64,000 nt of DNA from Rhizomys pruinosus (GCA_009823505.1 VZQC01001040.1:291002-355001); one strand, 5' to 3'; positions 43,038-53,948 are shown, counted from the first letter of the stretch. Notes: generated from the sequence alone by a model not told the origin. A program made the numbers and translations.

Positions 43038-43445
43038 CGTGCTGGATAGCTTTAGTGTCAACTTGACACACCTGGGTTGAGGGAGCCTCAATTGGGGAAT
43101 TGGCTCCATTAGATTGGCCTGTGGCCACATCTGTGGAGTATTGTCTTGATGGTCGAGCAGTATGGGAGGGCCCAGCCCACAATGAGTGGTGCCAACCTGG
43201 GCAGGTTGTTGTGTACCATATAAGAAGGTAGGCTGGGCATGAGCCAGGGGAGCAAGCCAGTGAACAGCATTCCTTCATGGCCTGTGCTTCAGCTCCTGCC
43301 TCCAGGTTCCTTCCCTGAGTTTCTGCCTTGGGCTCCCTGAGTGATGAACTGTGACCCAGGAGATGTAAGCTGAATAAACCCTTTCCTCCCCAAGTTGGTG
43401 TTGGTCAGAGTATTTTGTCACAGCAATGGAAGACAAACTACAACA
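43038..43445 (+). repeat. 3' LTR of non-autonomous ERVL-like element
   Basis: The first base is C instead of T (CGTGCTGG); otherwise it parallels the left LTR and ends AACTACAACA. Confidence 0.92.
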
Positions 43446-43450
43446 GGATC

Positions 43451-43600
43451 TGATGGCCTTAGGGTTTCTTCTAAGATCTATGACATCTCCAGCCATGTTC
43501 ATTTGGCTGTTTACAGGATCACATATGAGTTCCCTCCCACTGAGCAGCCCTTAAGTTACTTGAGTAGTCCTTTGTCCACTGAGTCAGGAGGGAGCTCATA
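43451..43600 (-). mobile_element. LINE-1 3'-UTR-like repeat, right part (tentative)
   Basis: Continues the repeat of 40590-41462 after the GGATC duplication (TGATGGCCTTAGGGTTTC, GAGTTCCCTCCCACTGAGC). Confidence 0.5.
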
Positions 43601-43890
43601 CAATATATTTCGATTGTACTTGGACCCAGTCCATCATATGAGGACAGGCATGGCAACAGCTGGGGAAGGCATCACGGCAGGAGCAGGAAGTTGGCTGGTC
43701 ACGTGGCATCTGTACTCTGGAAGCAAAGGCAGAGCAGGAAGTGAGGCTAGGTATAAAACCTGAAATCTGTCCCCACTTCTCCAGTGAAACTTCACCCCCT
43801 ACAGGCTCCCCAACCTTCTCAAGAAGCACTACCAGTTGAGGACTAAGTATTCAAACACAGGAGCCCACATTTTACAGTTGAACCACAATA
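43601..43890 (-). mobile_element. MaLR-type LTR, partial
   Basis: Antisense LTR lacking its usual first part: CCCAGTCCATCATATGAGG, AGTATTCAAACACAGGAGCCC, GTTGAACCACAATA. Confidence 0.7.
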
Positions 43891-44157
43891 GATATTGTAA
43901 TCTGATGACTGAAAGTGAGCAGGCTGACCAAGAACTTCCCACTACAGGTATCTCGGGCATTCTGCAGTTTCCTGGGATCTCACCCGTCCCATTTCATTCA
44001 TGAACTGGTCCCTGCAAACTTTTGTGTTTGCATTCCCTGATTTGAAAAGCATATGTGTTTAGCCACGTCCCTTACCTACAAGTTTTCTCAATGATTAAAA
44101 TGAGGAAAATAGTAAAAAAATACCTACATTGAAAGTTGTTATGTTTTTTTAATTACT

Positions 44158-44518
44158 GAGATGGCTAATCACTGTCAACTTGAATAGATGAAAAATCACC
44201 ATAGAAACACACCTCTGGGTGTGCCTATGAGGACCATTTCTTAAAAGATTAAACTGAAGAGAGAAGACCCATCCTGAATGTGAGCAACATCATCCAATGA
44301 GCTGGGGTCCCAGGCTGGACAGGAAACAGAAAGCCCAGCGAGGGCCTGCATTCCTTCCTCTCTGCTTTGTGACTGTAGGTGTGCCGCAGCCAGCCAGCTC
44401 GCACTCCTGTTACCATGCCTGTTACCATGATGGAGCCAAAATAAACCCCTCCATCCTTAAGTTGCTTTCAGCAGGCAGGTATTTTTTCACAGCAATGAGA
44501 AAGCTAAATAATACAAAT
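44158..44518 (+). mobile_element. Old ERVL-type solo LTR
   Basis: AGATGGCTAATCACTGTCAAC start, ACACACCTCTGGGTGTGCC, GCTGGGGTCCCAGGCTGG, GAGCCAAAATAAACCCCTCC and a CTAAATAATACA end in sense orientation. Confidence 0.75.
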
Positions 44519-44639
44519 GCCAAATAATTATTATTAGCATTGCTCTTTTTATCAGTTTTGTTGCTGATGACAATAAATGTGGAAGAAAAATTCTTAGGGG
44601 ACCTTCACCTGCCCCACCTTCAGGCTACTATACCCTTGC

Positions 44640-44835
44640 ATCTTCCCTCCCCCTTAAGTATGAGTGTGACCTGTGACTTACTTTTAACCAATAGATGATG
44701 GCAAGGTGATGCACTCTACCTGATTTGATGAGTACATTACACAACACTTTGGCAACCATTTTGCTGGCATCTGTCTGTCTTTTGTTGGCTTTAAAGATGC
44801 AAAAGGAGAGGTCATAGATCTTAGAGAAATTCCCG
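44640..44835 (+). mobile_element. Ancient mammalian LTR relic (tentative)
   Basis: GAGTGTGACCTGTGACTTAC, TTTTAACCAATAGATGATGGC and GGTGATGCACTC resemble an old mammalian LTR. The family is not certain. Confidence 0.4.
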
Positions 44836-44869
44836 AGGCTGTCACATCCCTAGGCTAAGGTAGATTCTT

Positions 44870-45835
44870 ACTAAGTGCAAAATAGGTCTCCTTATGTTTA
44901 CAGACAAATATCCCAGACATCACTCATCAAAGAAGCTTCTTTTGCACCAGATGAGGACTATTACAGAGTACCATAACCGGTCACACACAGACATTGTGTG
45001 CAAATTGTCCAAGCCTAAGCGGCATGTCTACAATGCAACCTCTACTCCTAAAGCTCATGAAACATAGAATAAGGGGCCAAGAGGACACTAGTTAACCTCA
45101 TAACTCTCATTAAGGAAGCTCCCTCATGTAACAGGGGGCCAGGAACTCAAAAGGTCATAAATAGCCAAAATATGGAGAATAGGAGTCTACAGAGTGTGAG
45201 TCCACAGACAGGTCTCCTATATTAAGCTTCACTTATCCAGGGCTCAGGGACCATTGCAGAAGAGGGGATAGAAAGATTGTAAGAGCCAGGGAGGTGATGC
45301 ATAACCATACAGAAATAGAATCCTACAAGCACCTTGGACCCTGCTCATAAGATCCTACATCAATAGTATCAGTATGCATAAGACTTATGCAAACTCAAAG
45401 AGACAAAACCCCAGCATGGGACAATGGGAATGGGCAGCAGAACCCAATCTTAGCTGAAGAAATATTGGGAGCTGATTACTGTTGGGTGAGGAAGAACTGA
45501 TCTTCTTGAAGTGAGGGACTCTGGATAGGCTAACTAGAGCTGAGTGGATGAATTTGCACTGAGGAACAGTCAGGGAGATTAATTTGGCACAATGGGCCTT
45601 AACACAAATGAGAGAATGTATGCATTCCAGTTGGGGGCGGGGGACTGTGTGAGGGTGCCAATAGAGAAGGGGGTGTGAAGGTGATTAAGATTGATTGAGG
45701 CCACACGGTTAGCCCATCTGGGCTTAAACATCCAAAAGGAAAGTATAACCAGAAATAATCAGTAAAGCCTGAGAAATTGTACTTCAGGTATAAAACTTGA
45801 GATCTTAGTAAAAAGACAAAAAGAAAAAAAAAAAA
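44870..45835 (+). mobile_element. Rodent LINE-1 3'-UTR-like repeat with poly-A (tentative)
   Basis: Sense copy of the repeat at 19273-19987 and 40590-41462 (GGGCTCAGGGACCATTGCAG, GAGCCAGGGAGGTGATGC), ending in an A-rich tail at about 45818-45838, which fixes its orientation. Confidence 0.6.
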
Positions 45836-45839
45836 AAAG

Positions 45840-46310
45840 CACTGTGGTTTTGTCTGTCTTCAATTCTTACTGGTGAGTGCAACTACCCTGTGGCTGCCAC
45901 TGCTTTTGCCATCCTTCAAAGACATGAGACAGCTTTTCAACCTTCCAATGTGGACTGAAGACTCATGTCTCTCCAAGAATCCTCCAAACCTGCAGTGCCA
46001 GATGGGGACTGCTGAGACATCCAGCTTGTGGACTGAGATACTGCTGGGGTTTCAGCTTCTTCAGAGTATAGACTGCCATTATTGGACTACCCAGGCTGTA
46101 TCATAGAGGCCAGTACAAGAAGATCAAGACAGGACGCGGTGCTTACTGGACCTCATTTGGTGACCAGGGGAAGGGAAGACCCCAGTGTGGAGCACAAGGG
46201 CAGAACTGATGGTTGTTTGGGCTTGCCAAGGAGGAGCCTTCAAACACTTCCTTAAGGAAAACATGACAGCTTTCAGCCTAATAAAGAAAAAAATAATAAA
46301 AATTTAAAAA
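45840..46310 (+). other. Unrecognised segment with A-rich end
   Basis: Ends CCTAATAAAGAAAAAAATAATAAAA at about 46276-46303 and may be a non-autonomous rodent retroelement. It contains no convincing ORF. Confidence 0.35.
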
Positions 46311-46316
46311 GAAATC

Positions 46317-46665
46317 ATATGCTGTCATATGTCACAAAACCTATGATGTCATAATCTTGATAAATGTGGCACACATATATGCATATTTTGGAGTGATGCA
46401 AATTGGAAGGAACAACAACAAAAAAGACTGGGTCAAAGAACTGACTGAAATGGTAAACTTCTGCCTGAAACAGTAAACCTCTGCATCGAAAATTTTAAAA
46501 GAGAATGAGAAAAAGATGAAAAACATATATGGCAGAAATCATGAGCTCTGGTGGGGTGGGGGGCAAGGAAGGGGGAATGGGAAATGTGTGAGATGTACAA
46601 AGCTTCAATAAAAATTGGCTTTGAAAAAATAAAAATATAAAAATAAATTTAAAAAAAAGATTGAT
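46317..46665 (+). mobile_element. LINE-1 3' UTR, 5' truncated
   Basis: Parallels 39170-39400: GGAGTGATGCAAATTGGAAGG, AAGAACTGACTGAAATGG, GAGCTCTGGTGGGGTGGGG, and TTCAATAAAAATTGGC followed by an A-rich tail. Confidence 0.82.
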
Positions 46666-46837
46666 TAGGCTCACAAGCAAAAAGACAAGAGTTCGGTTCC
46701 CAGCAAGGAAAAAAAAAAAAGTAAAAGATTGAGATGTTATATATGAAATACACAAAAATTCAATTTAAAAAATTTATGCAAAAGGTTGTACTGGAAGTCC
46801 TATAGGGCTACAAAAGGATAAGGATCAGAAGCCAGGC

Positions 46838-47015
46838 CTGGAGAGATGGCTCAGCAATTAAGAGGGCTTTCTATACAAAGAGAACAGATTTGGGATACTA
46901 CCACACACATCCTCAAACACCTATAACTCCAGCCCAAGGGATCCAGTGACCTCTTCTGACCTCTGTATGCAGGGACATGCAAATTTACATTCACACATAC
47001 ACAGAGATAAATAAG
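46838..47015 (+). mobile_element. B2 SINE (diverged)
   Basis: GGCCTGGAGAGATGGCTCAGC head, AGTGACCTCTTCTGACCTC, AGATAAATAAGATAAAT tail. Confidence 0.85.
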
Positions 47016-47019
47016 ATAA

Positions 47020-47234
47020 ATTTTTTTATTTTAGTATTTTTATTTTTGTGTATGAGTGTATTGCCTGCATGTGTATAAGTGCACCTGTGTCATGCAATGC
47101 CAACAGAGCTCAGAAGAGGGCATCAGATTCCCCTTGAACTGGAGTTGCCAAGCAGGTGCTAGGACTCAAATGTGGGTCCTCTGCCAGAACAGTCAGTGCT
47201 TTTAACTGCGTGAGTCTTCATCTCTCCAGCCCCA
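47020..47234 (-). mobile_element. B2 SINE
   Basis: Antisense: GTGTATGAGTGTATTGCCTG, GAGCTCAGAAGAGGGCATC, CATCTCTCCAGCCCC. Confidence 0.9.
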
Positions 47235-47264
47235 AGATAAAGCTTTTTTTTTTAAAGGGGGTGG

Positions 47265-47400
47265 GCCTTGAGAGTTGGCTCTTTTCTGACCTACCTGAGT
47301 GTTGCACCACACAAGTGCACTTACATACATGTAGGCAAGACTAACATATACATAAAATAAAAATAGTAAATAAAATGTGTTTTTTAAAAAGAAAAAAAAA
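47265..47400 (+). mobile_element. B2 SINE, 3' part
   Basis: GCTCTTTTCTGACCTACCTG, CACCACACAAGTGCACTTAC and an A-rich tail; the head is missing. Confidence 0.7.
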
Positions 47401-47620
47401 AAAAAACAAACAAACACAGGGCCATGGTCCCATAGCAGGAGCTGCTATTAATCTGCCGAGAAGCTCCTGCACCTGCACCAGATCCTTTTCTGGTCCAGCC
47501 TCAGATGGAAGCACCTTCCCAGCTGACAGCAAGACCCTGGCAAACCACATCCAGACTCCAACCTGGAGAACTGAGACCTGATAACAAGTGGGAGTTCTTT
47601 CGGGCACCTAAGTTCATGAC

Positions 47621-47949
47621 TGCGGTTTGAATGTGAAATGTCCCTTCACAGGCTCATGTGTTTGAACACTTGGTCTGCAGCTGCTGGTGCTGCTAGGGAA
47701 GTTATGGAGCCTTCCTAGAGGAAGCGAGTCACTGGAGGCATGCCTTCACGTTTTAGAGTCTGGCCCTACTTCCTGTCTGCTCTCTGATTCCTGACTCAAT
47801 GCAATGTGACCAATTGCCTCAGACTCCTAGGTCAAGATTTTGCCCCAGGACTGGCTGGATCCCTTGAGCCATGAGCTGATGGAAACCCTTCCCCCTCAAG
47901 CTGCTTCTTGTATTCCACCACAGCAACAAGAAAAATAACTAATCCAACA
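47621..47949 (+). mobile_element. MaLR (MTD/MTE-like) solo LTR
   Basis: GGTTTGAATGTGAAATGTCCC, GGCTCATGTGTTTGAACACTT and an AATAACTAATCCAACA end match the MT-type MaLR LTR. Confidence 0.82.
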
Positions 47950-47974
47950 GTATTTCTATGTGGCACACTCATAC

Positions 47975-48215
47975 AAAACCTAAGCAACCAGCTAGAGATA
48001 TGGCACAATGGTTAAGAGTACTGGTTGTTCTTGTAGAAGACCCAGGTTCAAATCCCAGCACCCACATGGTGACTAGCAACCATCTGTAACTCCAGTTCCA
48101 GGAGATCCACTGCCCTCTTTGTCCTCCATGGGCATTGTACAACACAGGTGCACTTACACACATGCAGGCATAACACTCACACATAAAATTAAAAAATTAA
48201 TTAATAAAAATTTGA
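47975..48215 (+). mobile_element. B2 SINE
   Basis: ATGGTTAAGAGTACTGGTTG head, GACCCAGGTTCAAATCCC, CATTGTACAACACAGGTGC. Confidence 0.92.
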
Positions 48216-48256
48216 AAACCTAAGTACTAAAATCTCTATGTAAGAAGAAAGGAAAG

Positions 48257-48515
48257 GGGCTGGAGAGATGGCTCAGGAGTTAAGAATATGTACTGCTCTT
48301 GCAAAGGACCTGAGTTCAGTTCTCATCACCCACACTGAGAAGCTGAAAACCACCTGTAGCTCCAGCTCCAGTGTATTGGATGCCCTTTTCTGGATTCTGC
48401 AGGCACTGACCTCCTATGCATATACATACATACATATATACATACATACATACATATATACATACATACATATATACATACATACACAAAATTAAAAAAT
48501 AAATCTTTTTTAAAA
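48257..48515 (+). mobile_element. B2 SINE with (CATA)n expansion
   Basis: GGGGCTGGAGAGATGGCTCAGG head; a CATA/TATA microsatellite occupies 48419-48486 before the A-rich tail. Confidence 0.9.
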
Positions 48516-48535
48516 GGAAGAGAAGAGAAAGGTGG

Positions 48536-49122
48536 AGTGCTGGATAGCTTTGCTGTCAACTTGACACACCTGGGTTGAGGGAGACTCAATTGAGGAATTC
48601 TGTCCATTGGACTGGCCTGTGGCCATGTCTGTGGAATATTTTCTTGATTGTTGAGTGATGTGGAAGGGCCCAGTCCACTGTGGATGGTGCCACTACTGGG
48701 CAGGTTGTTGTGTACTGATTAAGAAAGCAGACTGAGTTGGGTGTGGTTGCACACGCCTTTAAGCTTAGCACTCGGGAGGCAGAGGCAGGTGGATCTCTGT
48801 GAGTTCCAGGCCAGCCTGCTCTACAGAGTGAGTTCCAGGCCAGCTGGGCTATAGGGAGACCCTGCCTCAAAAAGACCAAAAAGAAAAATAAAAAAGAAAG
48901 AAAGCAGACTGAGCATGGGCCAGGGGAGCAAGCCAGTAAGCAGCGTTCCTCCATGGCTTGAGCTTCAGCTCCTGCCTCCTGGCTCCTGCCCTGAGTTCCT
49001 ACCTTGGGCTCCTTTCAGTGATGAACTATGACCTGGGAAATGTAAGCTAAATAAGCTCTTTCCTCCCAAAGTTGGTTTTGATCAGAGTGTTTTGTCACAG
49101 CAGTTGAAAGCAAACTAAAACA
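48536..49122 (+). mobile_element. ERVL-like solo LTR with nested B1
   Basis: Same LTR family as 41468-41871 (GTGCTGGATAGC start, CAAACTAAAACA end). The GGTGG duplication at 48531-48535 and 49123-49127 is exact. Without the B1 and its duplication the LTR is about 410 bp. Confidence 0.92.
48737..48897 (+). mobile_element. B1 SINE nested in LTR
   Basis: Flanked by a 16-bp duplication AAGAAAGCAGACTGAG (48721-48736 and 48898-48913). Confidence 0.95.
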
Positions 49123-49127
49123 GGTGG

Positions 49128-49990
49128 CTTTTCCTTACTTCATATTAAGTATAAACAACCAGTGACACTGCCAAAACCAAAAAGCACCCCCATTTCCCCA
49201 TTTCCAAGGGCAGTTTGCCTCTTTGCTTTCTTGCCCACAAATACTGCTTTTAATTGCCAGGAAGAAAACTAGGGAGGACGGATGGTCTTGGGACAGAAGA
49301 CTGAGAATGAAATCTTACTCAGTAGATCCTAACCAAGGTGCTTATGAAACCAGCATTGCAGGGCCTACTTTATAATCCCAGCCCAGCTGAGGCCTGAGGG
49401 AGAAGAAGGAGAGGAGAAAGCGCCGACCTCCAGCTGCACACACAGCACATGTGCAGTCATAATCGTGGAGATTAAAGCTCCTCGCAGCCATAAATATGGT
49501 TTTTTTTCCTCTTCAATGAGTCCTAGGGGATAAGAATCTGGTTATAATTGGATATGTTGCAATATTGCTTTTCATTTACAATTACAGCATTGAGGAAATT
49601 AAAAGGGAGAGAGTACAGCTTGAGTGAGATGGTGATTAGGAACAGAGCTTGTCAGTAGAGCGGATCCTCCCTCCCCATCCTATCCCCTCAACTTGGCACC
49701 TGTAATTCGGGGAGTACTGCAACACTGGAACTACTGTCCTTATTTGGCTGACATTCAGAGCAGGTCCGATACATTCAGTTTCTTTCCTGGGTTTTGCCCA
49801 ACTTGGAGTTTTTGACAAAATGATCCAAGCTTGGGAATCAAGGGAAAAATGAAACTCTAATTTCATTTTCCCTGTCTCTACCACCTTGCCTCTCAGGTCC
49901 CAGTGGAGAAACTAGTTGTTCCCCCAGAACTTTGTGTCTACCTGTTACCATGACATCAGCATCTGCAAAGGTGGATGTTAGAGAGCTTTA
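49128..49990. other. Intergenic, nothing recognised
   Basis: About 860 bases without an accepted element. Confidence 0.4.
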
Positions 49991-50150
49991 TACAGTCCTG
50001 CACCACAAAACACTGACAAGCCATATGTATCATCAAAATGGAGCTGAAACCCTGTCACTGCCCAGTGATGCTGAGGTTGCCATACCACCATCCAACACAG
50101 CAATGCTCACAAGGGGTGATGCCAGTGTAAATGATCCACTGGGCTGTCAG
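49991..50150 (+). mobile_element. MER2-like (Tigger group) DNA transposon relic
   Basis: ACAGTCCTGCACCACAAAAC, AAAATGGAGCTGAAACCC and GGTGATGCCAGTGTAAA follow the MER2 order. Start at the CAGTC of the terminal repeat. Confidence 0.65.
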
Positions 50151-50312
50151 TGTTCCTGTGTTGTGCAATCCCCTCAGAGTCAGAGGAGAGACTCCGATTC
50201 CCCCGAAACCGAAATTAGGACAGTTGTTAGCCACCATGTGAGTGCTAGAAATTGAATGCAGGTCCTCTGTAAGAGTAGTCAGCCCTCTTAACCACTGATA
50301 AATCTCTCCATC
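50151..50312 (-). mobile_element. B2 SINE fragment
   Basis: Antisense: TGCAATCCCCTCAGAGTCAG, GGTCCTCTGTAAGAGTAG, AATCTCTCCATCTC. Confidence 0.82.
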
Positions 50313-50314
50313 TC

Positions 50315-50866
50315 AATATTTTATTATTTTCTGTGTATGAATGTATTGCTTGCATGTATGTAAGTACACCCATGTCATGCAATGCCCATGGAGCTCAGAA
50401 GAGGGCGTCAGATCCTCTAGAACTGGAGTTACAAATGGTTGTTGGCCACTGTGGTGGTTTGAATGAGTGTCCCCCATAGGCTCTAGGTATTCAGACATTT
50501 GTCTCCATTTGGTGGCGCTGTTTATGGAGGTCTTAGAAGGTGTGGCTGTGCTGGAGGAAGTGCTTTATTGGGGGCAGGCTTAGTGAGTTTTAACAAGCCT
50601 CGTGGTCAAGTTGCTCTCTCTGCTTCCTGTGCTCTTTGCGAGATGTGATCCTCAGCATGCTCCAGATCCAGCCACCACGCCTCCCGCCACAATGGACTCT
50701 AATTCCCTGGAACCACCAATTGTAAGCTCAAATAAACTCTTCCTTTTATAAATTCCTTGGTCATGGTGTTTTATCACAGCAACAGAAAAGTGACTAATAC
50801 AGCCACCATGTGGATGCTGGGAATTGAACCGGGGTCCTCTGCAAGAGCATCTTTCCAGCTGGGCCA
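50315..50866 (-). mobile_element. B2 SINE split by an LTR
   Basis: Antisense B2 halves 50315-50449 and 50802-50866 join at the duplicated GCCAC. Confidence 0.9.
50450..50801 (+). mobile_element. MaLR-type solo LTR inserted in B2
   Basis: TGTGGTGGTTTGAATG start and GTGACTAATACA end, 352 bp, with GCCAC at 50445-50449 and 50802-50806. Confidence 0.93.
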
Positions 50867-50883
50867 TAAGAAATAGAGTGCGT

Positions 50884-51100
50884 AGGCTGGGCTCAGTTGG
50901 TACATGTTTGCCCAGCATGTACAAGCACTGGGTTCCATCCCCAGCACTACACAAATCTAGATATGGTTGGTGTATCCCTATAGTCTCAGCACTCAGGAGG
51001 TGGAGGAAAGAGAATCTGAAGTTCAAGGTCACCTCTAGAACATAGGGAGCTCTAGACCATCCTGAAATGCATGAGAGACCCTGTCTAAAATAAATACTTT
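50884..51100 (+). mobile_element. B4 SINE
   Basis: GGCTGGGCTCAGTTGGTACATG (ID-like), GGGTTCCATCCCCAGCAC, then B1-like AGGTGGAGGAAAGAGAATC and GAGACCCTGTCTAAAATAAA. Confidence 0.75.
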
Positions 51101-51104
51101 ATAT

Positions 51105-51225
51105 AAACTGGGCATAGTGGCACGTGCCTCTAATCCCAGCACTTGGGTGGTTGAGGCAAGAGCTTGGCATGTTTGAGGCCATCCTGGGCTACATAGCAAG
51201 ACACTGACTCCAAGAAAATAAAGGT
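51105..51225 (+). mobile_element. B1 SINE (old)
   Basis: CTGGGCATAGTGGCACGTGCC to CAAGACACTGACTCCAAG. Confidence 0.85.
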
Positions 51226-51545
51226 AAGTACTGCCCATAAAATGACGCACAGTACATAACAATTAATAGTGCTAATAAATTACTACCATGATGATTTACG
51301 TATGCTCTATTTGTTTTATCCAGATGTTAGTCTGTGGGTTTCTGGGCCATTATGAATTGTCAGAGGTCAGACTTGGAATTGAAAAGCTATAGAAATACTT
51401 GCCCCACCCAGTTTGATGTCCACAAACACCAAGTTCTCTGCCACCTCATTGCAAAAGAACATTTAGGGAAAATGAGGGACAATTGTCTTCTTGATACAAA
51501 AGCTGCAAGAAAATTAACTGTTCTGTCTTTTATTTGTTATTTCTT
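51226..51545. other. Intergenic, nothing recognised
   Basis: No element accepted. Confidence 0.4.
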
Positions 51546-51660
51546 CTAAATTTTATTTTGTGTATTAGTGTTCTGCTTGGATGTAAGTACACCACGGGCA
51601 TGCAGTGTTGGTGGAGGCCAGCAGAGGGTGTCGGATCCCATGGAACTGAAGTCAGGTCTT
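51546..51660 (-). mobile_element. B2 SINE fragment
   Basis: TATTTTGTGTATTAGTGTTC, GTGGAGGCCAGCAGAGGGTG; the head part is lacking. Confidence 0.75.
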
Positions 51661-51877
51661 CCCATCTTTTACTTCTGTGATGTCACAGTATAATTACCTC
51701 AACATGACCTCACTTTAAGTTATGGCTGTTGTGATTCTGAATTTAACTTTAATTTTCCTTTAATGTTACAATTATCTTTATAAGGGAATTCAGAATTAGT
51801 ATATCATTTATTTGTGTTTTATTGATTATCATTGAAATCAATTTATTCATTTGGATCCTCCCTGGTTGCATTTTTTT

Positions 51878-52109
51878 ATTAATTTTATTTCCGTATGTGT
51901 ATGAATGTACTGTCTGCATGCGAGTTTGTGCACCTATGTCATGCAATGCTGTGGAGGTCAGAAGAGGGTGTCGGATTCCCCTGGAACTGGAGTTCTCCTG
52001 GAATTGGAGTTTCAGACGGTTCTCGGCCGCCATGTGGGTGCTGGGGATCGAACCCGGGTCCTCTGTAAGAGTGGTCGGCGCTCTTAACCGCTAGGCCATC
52101 TCTCCAGCC
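51878..52109 (-). mobile_element. B2 SINE (GCACGACAC type)
   Basis: Antisense full-length copy ending CATCTCTCCAGCCC. The next B2 follows after a repeated GCCCTGCATTTTT. Confidence 0.94.
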
Positions 52110-52116
52110 CTGCATT

Positions 52117-52358
52117 TTTTTTTAATTTTATTTATTTATGTATGTGTATGAATGTACTGTCTGCGTGCAAGTTTGTGCACCCGTGTCGTGCAATGCCGCG
52201 GAGGTCAGAAGAGGGTCTCGGATTCCCCTGGAACTGGAGTTCTTCTGGAACTGGAGTTTCAGACGGTTCTCGGCCGCCATATGGGTGCTGGGGATCGAAC
52301 CCGGGTCCCCTGTAAGAGCGGTCGGCGCTCTTAACCACTAGGCCATCTCTCCAGCCCC
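52117..52358 (-). mobile_element. B2 SINE (GCACGACAC type), second of a head-to-tail pair
   Basis: Bounded by CCCTGCATTTTT on both sides. Very similar to its left neighbour, with CAATGCCGCGGAGGTCAG and GATCGAACCCGGGTCC. Confidence 0.94.
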
Positions 52359-52537
52359 AGCCCTGCATTTTTAAATATAACATATTAATATAATATATAA
52401 CATAGTTTTCTTTTCTGCACACAAAACACTTTAAGCCAAAAATTATGTGATAAATAGAAAGTCCTCTAGTAAACCAGTGACCCAGCCATCCCTTGCATGA
52501 ACTGCTGGACAGCGGCTCTGTAGCAATAGCAGAATGT

Positions 52538-52700
52538 TAGCCAGGTGTGGTGGTGCACGCCTTTAATCCTAGCACTTCGGAGGCAGAGGCAGGCGCATCT
52601 TTGAGTTCAAGGCCAGGCTGGTCTACAGAGTGAGTTCCAGGACAGCTGGGACTACAGGGAGACCCTGTCTAGAAAATACAAAAAAAAAAAAAAAAAAAAA
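52538..52700 (+). mobile_element. B1 SINE
   Basis: Flanked by AATAGCAGAATGT (52525-52537 and 52701-52713); A20+ tail. Confidence 0.95.
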
Positions 52701-52861
52701 AATAGCAGAATGTAACTTCCCTTCTGACACAGGATGATTTTGTCTCTACTGAGCCAGGTCTCTAGATATTTACACACAAATAAAGACACACAACAAAATA
52801 AAAAGCATTATAGCAAATCAGTGAATTCCACCTAATGTTCAGCTTACTGTCTCAAAGAAAC

Positions 52862-52985
52862 CAAGCCAGACTTGTGATACATGCCTACAATCCCAGCTAC
52901 TTGGAAGGCTGAAGCAGGAGGATCTCAAATTCAAGGCCAGCATGGGCAACTTGATGAGACTGTGTCACAACATAAAAAAATAAAA
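52862..52985 (+). mobile_element. Old B1-type SINE
   Basis: CCAGACTTGTGATACATGCC, CCCAGCTACTTGGAAGGC, GAGACTGTGTCACAACATA. Confidence 0.75.
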
Positions 52986-52988
52986 AGA

Positions 52989-53345
52989 GGGCTGGCTTGG
53001 GATTGGGGTGATGGCTCTGAAAGTAAAGCAAGGATGAAGGGCAGAGTTCAGATCCCCAGCACGCACATAAAGAGCTGCGTGGACACAGCAGCCCACAGTA
53101 ATCCTAACTCAGAAAGAGGCAGAGACAGGGAGTCCACGAACAAGCTGGCTAGGCAGACTAGCCAAAAGGGCCAGCTCTCCTTAGCTAAGGACCCTGCCTC
53201 ACTATATAAGCTGGAGAGAGATTGAAAATGGCACCCAGTGTCAAACTTGGACCTCCATCTACATAAACACACATGCAGGTGCACCTGCACACACATGTTC
53301 ACATGTGAATACATCCCACATACAATACACACAGAGTAAACCTTG
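52989..53345 (+). mobile_element. B4A SINE (diverged) with CA-rich tail
   Basis: GGGGTGATGGCTCTGAAAG head, CAGATCCCCAGCACGCAC, GGACCCTGCCTCACTATAT. Confidence 0.7.
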
Positions 53346-53940
53346 TCTCCAAAAAAAGATGTTATTTTATACACAAGAGGAAAGAAAGTGCCAGGACCTT
53401 GATCAGAGTCGGCAGGGCCTCGGAGACAACCAGCCATTCAGACAGCGAGGCAGCAACAGCTGACGCAAAGGTCTGGGCAGTGGCTGTTATGGTAACAATA
53501 GTTTTCACTTATCTTTACCACACACTACAACTGGCTGGTGACAATACTACAAGCTTATGCTACTGTTTGGTCCCCCTTGATAAAAACACCGCAGTTTTCC
53601 ACATTAATTACCGTAGTGAATAACTCTTGCTTTTTGGTCATAAACACACATAGTTTTAATAGCAAAAGAAGTATCTGCATCAATTAGAAATTACATTCAG
53701 CAATAGTGATAAATGCCTAAATCTTAGAAGCCATCCCCAGATTAAATTCCATCACGCTACACTACACCCTTAGTATGTGGCTTCCATCCTTACAACTGCT
53801 TATGATCACAAAACAGCTGCCAAAGATACAGACAGGACATACATGTGCCAGGCAGGATAAAGAATGGCTGGCACATGCGCGAAAGGTATGCATTCAGCTC
53901 AGGTTTTTAAAGCAAATATAAGTCATGATTCTTTTAATGT
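53346..53940. other. Intergenic, nothing recognised
   Basis: About 600 bases without an accepted element. Confidence 0.4.
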
Positions 53941-53945
53941 TATTT

Positions 53946-53948
<3 letters not shown>

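Larger units (their letters stand above)
41468..43445 (+). mobile_element. Non-autonomous ERVL-like LTR element
   Basis: LTRs 41468-41871 (404 bp) and 43038-43445 (408 bp) flank an internal region of 1166 bp with no long ORF. Flanks carry GGATC duplications. A Leu-type primer site (TGGTACCAGAAG) lies five bases after the left LTR, and GACAAGGGG precedes the right LTR. By manual alignment the LTRs differ at about 17 sites plus a 4-bp indel, so it is several-fold older than the ERV-L at 1731-8282. It would need ERV-L-type enzymes supplied in trans (inference). Confidence 0.9.
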
